Notes under the pieces: model-generated
The model's input: the letters and a program-made list of their open reading frames with translations, nothing else
What the model was told of the DNA's origin: nothing
Databases searched by the model: none
Source: Thermoplasmata archaeon
GTDB lineage: Archaea > Thermoplasmatota > Thermoplasmata > Lutacidiplasmatales > UBA184
Reading direction: 5' to 3'
Assembly (NCBI GenBank): GCA_030039995.1
Contig: JASHUL010000218.1
Coordinates: 1-10,989, forward strand
Length of the DNA: 10,989 nucleotides
Shown: positions 6,377-10,989 of the stretch, piece by piece
How positions within the stretch are numbered: the first letter of the stretch is position 1
Layout of the letters: every line of letters begins with the position of its first letter
Position numbers and translations under genes: made by a program

Positions 6377-6498
6377 CCCCGGGGGACGACGGCACGGCTC
6401 TTGAGCTCCGCCGCCCCGGCCGGAGGGGCCCACTGCCGCGCACGCCCACCGGCCGATACGCTCTCTCCCGAGCGGGTCCACGACCTCCCCCGGGAGCG

Positions 6499-6506
6499 CT
6501 TTAGAG
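6499..6506 (+). promoter_or_regulatory. TATA-like element for the adenylate cyclase gene
   Basis: The octamer ctttagag lies 23-30 bases before the GTG at 6529 in a GC-rich context, the spacing expected for a leaderless archaeal transcript. A GGAGGT at 6522-6527 ends only one base before the GTG, too close to act as a normal Shine-Dalgarno site. The opposite-strand hydrolase promoter should also lie in 6377-6528, but no clear box for it was seen. Confidence 0.5.
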
Positions 6507-6528
6507 GCCTCTCGGCGATCCGGAGGTC

Positions 6529-8559
6529 GTGCCCGTCCCCCACCGTCGTCTCGCCGCCATCATGTTCACCGACATGGTCGGCTACTCCGCGCTCGCCCAG
6601 TCGGACGAGGCCGCGGCGCTCGAGCTTCTCGACCGGCACAACTCGACCCTGCGTCCGGTCTTCCGAAGATACTCGGGCCGCGAGGTGAAGACCGTCGGGG
6701 ACGCGTTCCTGGTCGAGTTCGAGAGTGCGCTCGACGCCGTACGGTGCGCGGTCGAGATCCAGCAGTCGCTGCACGACCTGAACGCGACGACCGCGGGGTC
6801 CCGCCCCATCGAGATCCGGATCGGGATCCACGTCGGGGACGTCGTGCAGACCGGCGGCGACGTGCTCGGGGATGCCGTGAACATCGCCTCGCGGATCCAG
6901 CCGCTGGCGACCCCGGGAGGGATCTGCCTCACCCAGCAGGTCGTCGACCAGGTGGCGAACAAGATCCCTCACCCGCTCGCCCGGCTCCCACCGACCCCGC
7001 TGAAGAACATCCGCAGCCCGGTCGCGGTCTACCGGGTCGTCCCGCCCTGGGAGTCCGCCCGACCCTCGCCGGTCTCGGTCGAGACGCTCGGAGAGCGCCA
7101 GCTGGCGGTGCTTCCGCTCGCCAACATCAGCCCGGACCCGACCGATGCGTATGTCGCGGACGGGCTCACCGAGGAGCTGATCTCGGTCCTGTCGCAGGTC
7201 CGCGGGTTGAGCGTGATCGCCCGCACGTCGGTCCTGCCGTACAAGACCGCGCCCAAGTCGGTCGCGCAGGTCGGCGCCGAGCTCGGGGTCGACACCGTGC
7301 TCGAAGGGAGTGTGCGCAAGGCCGGCAGTCGCTTGCGGATCACGCTGCAGCTGATCGACGTTCCGACGCAGCGCCACATCTGGGCGAGCAGCTACAACCG
7401 GGAGATCGACGATGTCTTCGCCGTCCAGAGCGATATCGCCGAACGGACCGCGGAGGCACTTCGGCTGGAGCTCGACTCCGCCCGGTCGAGCCGGGGGGAG
7501 CGGGCCCCGACGAAGAACCTCGCGGCCTACGACCTCTATCTCCGCGGGCAGGCGGCGCTCACCCGCCAGGAGAACGAATCCGGGGTCCTCGACATCGGCG
7601 ATGCCGTTCGGTACTTCGAGGAGGCGACCCGTCTCGACCCGTCGTTCGCGGAAGCGTTCGCGGCGTGGGGAAACGCCTACGTCCTCGCGGCGGGCGACTC
7701 CATCCCGATGCTCGTCGCGATCCCGAAGGCGCGCGAGCTCGTCGCCCGGGCGCTCCACCTCGACCCCGCCTCGTCGGAAGGGCACGCGGCGCTCGCCAAC
7801 ATCGCCTTCCAGTACGACCACGACTGGCAGTTCGCGGAGACCGAGTTCCGCCGGGCGATCGCGCTCAATCCGAGCAATCTGGTCGCCCACCGCTTTTTCG
7901 GCATGATGCTGTTCGCCCTCGGCCGCTTCGAGGAGGCCAAGGCGACCGTTCGGCGCGCGATCCAGCTCGACCCTGCCGGGCCGTCCGAGGGAGTCCTCGC
8001 CTGGATCGAGTTCGAGTCGGGCAACTTCGAGGAGGGGATCCACTTCATGGAACGGCTCCGGGACCGCCATCCGAACGAGGTCGGCTGGCACAACCACGCC
8101 GGGCTGTACTACGTCGCGCTCGGCCGCCTCGCGGACGCGCAGCGCGAGGCCGACACGCCGACCGACGGGGCGACCGGGGACGAGCAGTTCGACCACGCGC
8201 TCCTCAACGCGCTGGTCGGGCGGCCGGACGAAGCGCGCGAGGTGATCGCGCGGGTCAAGAAGGGCGAGGGGGGAACGTACGTCTCCGCCACGCATCTCGC
8301 GATGCTCTACTCCGCCCTCGGCGAGACGTCGACCGCCCTCGACCTGCTCGAGAAGGACTACCGGGAGGGCGACCGGGTCCTCTGGCTCTGGTGCCGGGGG
8401 GCGTTCTTCGACCCGATCCGGAACGAACCGCGGTTCCTCGCCCTCTTGGAGCGGTACGGGTTGCCTGCAGAGAGCATCCGGAGCCCCGCTCGCCTTGCCG
8501 GGAAGTCGCGAGGCCCGGCGGGTCACACCCGACGCCGGGCGCACGCCACGGACCGTTGA
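6529..8559 (+). CDS. Class III adenylate cyclase with TolB-like and TPR domains (676 aa)
   Basis: Residues 5-175 are a class III nucleotide cyclase domain. RRLAAIMFTDMVGYSAL supplies metal ligand Asp15, VKTVGDAFL supplies Lys54 and metal ligand Asp58, and GDAVNIASR supplies Asp115, Asn118 and Arg122. Lys54 with Asp115 is the adenine-selecting pair, so cAMP rather than cGMP is the predicted product, and the catalytic set is complete. Residues 188-314 (from ERQLAVLPLANIS) resemble the TolB-like/FlgO-type module often fused to such cyclases. Residues 329-650 contain TPR-type helix pairs, e.g. AVRYFEEATRLDPSFAEAF and RRAIALNPSNLVAHRFFG. The basic tail after 655 looks unstructured. No signal peptide or membrane helix, so a soluble dimeric enzyme controlled through TPR contacts is likely. 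The architecture is best known from bacteria such as rhizobia, suggesting transfer into this lineage. Start is a GTG supported by a TATA-like box. Confidence 0.92.
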   Translation: MPVPHRRLAAIMFTDMVGYSALAQSDEAAALELLDRHNSTLRPVFRRYSGREVKTVGDAFLVEFESALDAVRCAVEIQQSLHDLNATTAGSRPIEIRIGIHVGDVVQTGGDVLGDAVNIASRIQPLATPGGICLTQQVVDQVANKIPHPLARLPPTPLKNIRSPVAVYRVVPPWESARPSPVSVETLGERQLAVLPLANISPDPTDAYVADGLTEELISVLSQVRGLSVIARTSVLPYKTAPKSVAQVGAELGVDTVLEGSVRKAGSRLRITLQLIDVPTQRHIWASSYNREIDDVFAVQSDIAERTAEALRLELDSARSSRGERAPTKNLAAYDLYLRGQAALTRQENESGVLDIGDAVRYFEEATRLDPSFAEAFAAWGNAYVLAAGDSIPMLVAIPKARELVARALHLDPASSEGHAALANIAFQYDHDWQFAETEFRRAIALNPSNLVAHRFFGMMLFALGRFEEAKATVRRAIQLDPAGPSEGVLAWIEFESGNFEEGIHFMERLRDRHPNEVGWHNHAGLYYVALGRLADAQREADTPTDGATGDEQFDHALLNALVGRPDEAREVIARVKKGEGGTYVSATHLAMLYSALGETSTALDLLEKDYREGDRVLWLWCRGAFFDPIRNEPRFLALLERYGLPAESIRSPARLAGKSRGPAGHTRRRAHATDR

Positions 8560-8592
8560 CCCGCGACCCGATCGCGGGCCGGCGGCCCGTGG

Positions 8593-8602
8593 AAAGCTTA
8601 TG
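8593..8602 (+). promoter_or_regulatory. TATA-like element for the aldolase gene
   Basis: The decamer aaagcttatg sits in the 73-base gap between the cyclase and the aldolase, 31-40 bases before the ATG at 8633. It implies a transcript with almost no leader. It also contains an in-frame ATG at 8600; using that ATG would put the promoter element inside the gene, so the ATG at 8633 is favoured. Confidence 0.5.
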
Positions 8603-8632
8603 CGACCGGGCTCGCCGTGGCGGGGAGCCGCG

Positions 8633-9382
8633 ATGAAGAACGACCTGAAGGAGCGCTTGCGCCAGGACCGTTCGCCGTCGTTCGGCACGTGGATCTCCTC
8701 GTCGTCCGTGGTCGCCCTCGACGCGCTGAAGGGGCTGGGGTTCGAGTGGTTCATGATCGACACGGAGCACGCCCAGGTCAACCCGGAAACGCTCGCCGCG
8801 ATGGTCGCGGTGCTGGGCGGCACGGGACCGACACCGCTCGTGCGGGTCGGCAACGTCGACCAGTATCTCGTCAAGCAAGCCCTCGACTCGGGCGCCCAAG
8901 GGGTGCTCGTGCCGCTGGTCAGCTCCCCGGAGGATGCTCGCCGCGTCGTCGCCTACGCGAAGTACCCTCCGCAGGGGGTTCGAGGAGCGGCGGCCGCCGC
9001 CGCCTCCCGCTACGGGACCGAGCTGGGCTCGTACCTTCGATCGGCGAACGCGGAGACGCTCGTCGGGGTGCAGATCGAGACCCGAGAGGCGCTCACGAAC
9101 CTCGAGGCGATCGCGGAGACGGACGGGGTCGACCTGTTGTTCGTCGGCCCGCAGGACCTCACGTTGAGCCTGGGACTCCTCGACGACCGGAGCCACCCGA
9201 CCGTGCGGGAGGCGATGCGCACGGTCGTCGACGCCGCGGAGCGCCACGGCAAGGTCCCGGGGACGCTGGTCGTCACTCCGGAGGAAAAGCGCGTCGCGGT
9301 GGAGCTCGGATTCCGGTTCGTGTCCCTCGCGGCCGACGTGCGGTTCCTCCTGGACGGCGCCACGCGATTCCTCCAAAGCTGA
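8633..9382 (+). CDS. HpcH/HpaI family class II aldolase (249 aa)
   Basis: The protein matches the HpaI family along its whole length. FGTWISSSS opens the first strand, MIDTEHA carries the catalytic base His46, PLVRVG carries the carbonyl-binding Arg71, VQIETREAL carries metal ligand Glu149, and GPQDLTLSLG carries metal ligand Asp175. The E. coli HpaI residues are His45, Arg70, Glu149 and Asp175, so numbering is nearly identical. Such enzymes reversibly cleave 2-keto-4-hydroxy acids to pyruvate and an aldehyde with a divalent metal; known substrates include 4-hydroxy-2-oxoheptanedioate and 2-keto-3-deoxy sugar acids. The exact substrate is not readable here, and no sugar-acid or aromatic-degradation genes sit beside it. 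ATG 8633 gives the usual family length; an upstream in-frame ATG at 8600 overlaps the TATA-like element. The gene appears to be transcribed alone. Confidence 0.92.
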   Translation: MKNDLKERLRQDRSPSFGTWISSSSVVALDALKGLGFEWFMIDTEHAQVNPETLAAMVAVLGGTGPTPLVRVGNVDQYLVKQALDSGAQGVLVPLVSSPEDARRVVAYAKYPPQGVRGAAAAAASRYGTELGSYLRSANAETLVGVQIETREALTNLEAIAETDGVDLLFVGPQDLTLSLGLLDDRSHPTVREAMRTVVDAAERHGKVPGTLVVTPEEKRVAVELGFRFVSLAADVRFLLDGATRFLQS

Positions 9383-9408
9383 GCCGGCGCGGCGGATCGA
9401 ACGGGCGC

Positions 9409-9491
9409 GGGCCGAACCGGCCCTCTACCGGATCGGGGGTTTCCCGCACCGGAAACGACGAGGGTCGTTCGGTCCGGGGCGCCGAGCGCCC
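9409..9491 (+). other. Intergenic stretch with four short perfect hairpins
   Basis: The 192-base gap between the aldolase stop and the Rad55-like gene holds four perfect six-base-pair stems. They are 9409-9423 (gggccg / cggccc, loop aac), 9439-9456 (gtttcc / ggaaac, loop of six), 9454-9469 (aacgac / gtcgtt, loop of four, overlapping the previous arm) and 9477-9491 (gggcgc / gcgccc, loop of three). The first, 27 bases after the stop codon, could help end transcription of the aldolase. The second and third share bases and could be alternative structures. No convincing open frame of its own was seen. Chance in GC-rich DNA could explain one or two of them. Confidence 0.4.
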
Positions 9492-9540
9492 GGTGAAATG
9501 CCGCCGTCCTACCGTCAGAAAAATCCCGGGCGTCGGCCAT

Positions 9541-9549
9541 CATACTAAG
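9541..9549 (+). promoter_or_regulatory. TATA-like element for the Rad55/GvpD-like gene
   Basis: The sequence catactaag lies 26-34 bases before the ATG at 9575, surrounded by GC-rich DNA and preceded by an A-rich patch (aaaaat at 9519-9524). Position and composition fit an archaeal TATA box with a leaderless start. Confidence 0.55.
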
Positions 9550-9574
9550 AACCCCCTCCTCGCATCGACGGCCC

Positions 9575-10360
9575 ATGGCCGGACGGGCGAAGTCGAGCGC
9601 GAACCTCGTCGAGTGGACCCCGGTTCCGGACGCGGTGGGTCGCTTCTCTTCGGGGGTGCCGGACCTCGACCGGCTGCTCTCGGGCGGGTACCGGCGCGGC
9701 AGCTTCACGCTCGTCAGCCTGGACGAGAGCGTGCTTCGAGACGACCTCGACCTTCTCCTGTTCCCGACGTACCTGAACATGCTCTATCAGTCCCGGGGGG
9801 TCGTGACGATCCTCCCGTCGAACGATTCTCCGCACGAATTCCGGGAGCGTCTCACGAGGTTCGTGACCCGACGTCGGTTCGACAGCCGGGTGCGCGTGAT
9901 GGACTATGTCGGCGAGGACGCGAAGGCACCGTACGTGGTGAGCTTTCACCGGGAGGGGCAACCCACGGGCGCGAGGGCGCCGGCCCGAGAGCGCCGTCGG
10001 GCGGTCGCGAAAGCCGTGGCGGGCGAACGCCAAGCCCAGGGCACGGGGAATCGGCCGTTCCTCGAGCTGTTCGCGGCGGAGATCTTCGAGACACTCCTCG
10101 GCGCCGAAGCGGCGACGAAACTGTATTTCCAGGGCGTGAAGCGGTCGCGCCAGCTCGGGAACCTCGCGCTCGGAGTCCTCGGACCGGGTCTCGGCTGCGC
10201 GCCGGCGCTCCGACGCATGGCGGACGTCGAGGTCGCCGTGCGGCGGGAGGAGTTCGGGCTCGTGATCCGGGGCGTCCACCCGGCGTTCGGCCGCCACGTC
10301 GTCGCGCCGGATCCCGCGCTGGGTCCGCCCCGGGTCGTCCTCGTCCCTCCGCCGGCGTGA
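9575..10360 (+). CDS. RecA/Rad55-superfamily (GvpD/KaiC-like) protein with degenerate Walker A (261 aa)
   Basis: Residues 24-49 (FSSGVPDLDRLLSGGYRRGSF then TLVSL) match the entry of archaeal Rad55/KaiC/GvpD-like ATPases, which read roughly GxPxLDxLLGGGxxRGSxxLVxGxPGxGKT. Where the P-loop should follow, this protein has SLDESVLRDDLD, with no GxxxxGK[ST], so ATP binding by the usual mechanism is unlikely. Further along are VVTILPSNDSPHEFRERL, resembling the strand and helix after the first ATPase helix, and a C-terminal half with SRQLGNLALGVLGPG and a final strand (FGLVIRGVHP), as in KaiC-like cores. The middle (residues 128-155) is basic and probably a loop. No membrane segment. The ATG at 9575 has a TATA-like box at the right distance. 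In archaea such proteins often act in regulation rather than recombination; a pseudo-ATPase regulatory role is inferred. Confidence 0.75.
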   Translation: MAGRAKSSANLVEWTPVPDAVGRFSSGVPDLDRLLSGGYRRGSFTLVSLDESVLRDDLDLLLFPTYLNMLYQSRGVVTILPSNDSPHEFRERLTRFVTRRRFDSRVRVMDYVGEDAKAPYVVSFHREGQPTGARAPARERRRAVAKAVAGERQAQGTGNRPFLELFAAEIFETLLGAEAATKLYFQGVKRSRQLGNLALGVLGPGLGCAPALRRMADVEVAVRREEFGLVIRGVHPAFGRHVVAPDPALGPPRVVLVPPPA

Positions 10361-10366
10361 TCGGCG

Positions 10367-10379
10367 CTCCCGACGGGAG
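10367..10379 (+). terminator. Short hairpin just after the Rad55-like gene
   Basis: A five-base-pair stem (ctccc / gggag) with the loop gac starts six bases after the TGA at 10358-10360 and is followed by tt. It could be part of a transcription end signal, but archaeal terminators are usually T-rich and this one is not, so confidence is low. Confidence 0.2.
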
Positions 10380-10456
10380 TTCACCGCCGGACCACACGAG
10401 GCGTGAGCTCGCCCTATCGACCCCGCCCACGCTCGGGGAATCGAGGCGAGACGAGG

Positions 10457-10989
10457 ATGTCGGAGGAAGCGAGCGGGTCCACGGCGCGATGGGCGGCGGT
10501 CGTGAGCGAGTACGGGAACCGGCCGTCCAAGGGGTATCGCGGGGTCGCGATGGAAGGGTCGATCGCCCGCTGGTACGCCCGAACGCGGGGGACCCCGAGC
10601 CAACTGGAGTTCTGGACGAAGCAGGCCGAGGAGACGACCCAGGGCCTTCCGGTCGGGGCCGAGGTGCTCGAGGTCGCGCCGGGACCGGGATACTACGCGA
10701 TCGCGCTGGCGCGCCTCGGACGGGTGCGCGTCACCACGCTCGACATCAGCCACACGTTCGTCGAGATCGCGAGCGAGAACGCGCTCCGGGCGGGGGTCGA
10801 CGTCGCGATCCGCTGGGGGGACGCCTCGATGATGCCGTTCGCGGACAATTCGTTCGACCTCATCGTCTGCCAAGCCGCGTTCAAGAACTTCCGGTGGCCC
10901 GAAGGGGCGATCTACGAGATGCATCGCGTGCTGCGGCCGGGCGGCGTCGCCCGCATCGAGGACATGCGGCACGACGCGTCCGACGCCGC
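10457..10989 (+). CDS. Class I SAM-dependent methyltransferase (UbiE/Methyltransf_11-like), 3' end beyond the window
   Basis: The frame is open from the ATG at 10457 to the right edge, 177 codons. It contains the Rossmann methyltransferase motifs in order: motif I VLEVAPGPG (70-78), the motif II acid in TLDIS (Asp96), GDASMMPF (121-128), NSFDLIVCQAAFKNF (131-145), and EMHRVLRPGG (154-163). Motif I binds the methionine part of S-adenosylmethionine and Asp96 its ribose hydroxyls. The core is of the small-molecule methyltransferase type; the acceptor cannot be told, since the substrate-binding C-terminus is outside the window. A substrate-side lead-in, MEGSIARWYARTRG (residues 32-45), is seen. 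Alternative in-frame starts are GTG 10502 and ATG 10550, the latter giving MEGSIARWYA as N-terminus. A weak ctatcg 38-43 bases upstream is the only promoter hint, so the start is uncertain. Separated from the Rad55-like gene by 96 bases. Confidence 0.85.
   Translation, partial: MSEEASGSTARWAAVVSEYGNRPSKGYRGVAMEGSIARWYARTRGTPSQLEFWTKQAEETTQGLPVGAEVLEVAPGPGYYAIALARLGRVRVTTLDISHTFVEIASENALRAGVDVAIRWGDASMMPFADNSFDLIVCQAAFKNFRWPEGAIYEMHRVLRPGGVARIEDMRHDASDA

Noticed and set aside
6373..8874. Very long minus-strand open frame opposite the cyclase and aldolase start
   Set aside because: It mirrors the codon pattern of the cyclase in high-GC DNA, its product is Arg/Asp/Glu/Pro-rich low complexity, and it crosses two well-supported plus-strand genes and their promoter.
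10121..10138. KLYFQG in the Rad55-like protein, resembling the TEV protease site ENLYFQG
   Set aside because: Only part of the site matches, it is inside a natural reading frame with ordinary context, and no vector-like sequence surrounds it; coincidence.
9545..10972. 475-codon minus-strand open frame opposite the Rad55-like and methyltransferase genes
   Set aside because: Product is Arg/His/Pro-rich without domains, while the plus strand holds two genes with clear family motifs.
1..10989. CRISPR array, tRNA, rRNA, insertion sequence or integrase
   Set aside because: No regularly spaced direct repeats, no cloverleaf or rRNA core sequence recognised, no transposase or recombinase motifs in any plausible coding frame.

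Overview
The window is about 11 kb of very GC-rich DNA (roughly 70% G+C, estimated by eye), densely coding, with ten recognisable genes and partial genes at both ends. It reads as an archaeal chromosome segment, most plausibly from a high-GC member of the Thermoplasmatota. Three things point that way. Short A/T-rich TATA-like boxes sit about 25-30 bases before several start codons with no room for a leader, so leaderless transcripts are likely. One gene closely resembles tricorn-interacting factor F1 of Thermoplasma. Another is a RecA/Rad55-type (GvpD/KaiC-like) protein of a kind common in archaea. No rRNA, tRNA, CRISPR, transposase or integrase was seen. The lineage is inferred, not proven.

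Layout. 1-1058 (minus) is the N-terminal part of a DUF885 peptidase-like protein running off the left edge. It diverges from a tiny plus-strand protein with an HExxH zinc-protease motif (1139-1453). That gene ends 3 bases from a convergent minus-strand pair: a two-helix membrane-anchored protein with a long disordered linker and a C-terminal eight-cysteine cross-brace-like zinc domain (2155-3615), overlapped by ATGA with a DUF998-type integral membrane protein (1457-2158). Next is a minus-strand pair overlapping by GTGA: an unrecognised 188-residue protein (4308-4874) followed by a pol-beta-type nucleotidyltransferase (3733-4311), an arrangement like nucleotidyltransferase toxin-antitoxin or AbiE modules. 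The one strongly AT-rich tract in the window (4893-4910) separates that pair from a divergent SRPBCC-fold gene (4985-5458).

The right half holds a proline iminopeptidase/tricorn factor F1-like hydrolase (5480-6376, minus). Diverging from it is a 676-residue soluble class III adenylate cyclase with TolB-like and TPR modules (6529-8559). Then come an HpaI-type class II aldolase (8633-9382), an intergenic stretch holding several short hairpins, a Rad55/GvpD-like protein whose Walker A loop is degenerate (9575-10360), and the start of a SAM-dependent methyltransferase (10457 to the right edge).

The genes do not form one pathway. Themes are peptide hydrolysis (DUF885, HExxH, F1-like), signalling (cyclase, zinc-domain membrane protein, Rad55-like protein) and a candidate two-gene toxin-antitoxin-like module. 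The least explained parts are the zinc-domain protein with its membrane partner, the nucleotidyltransferase pair, and the P-loop-less Rad55-like protein.
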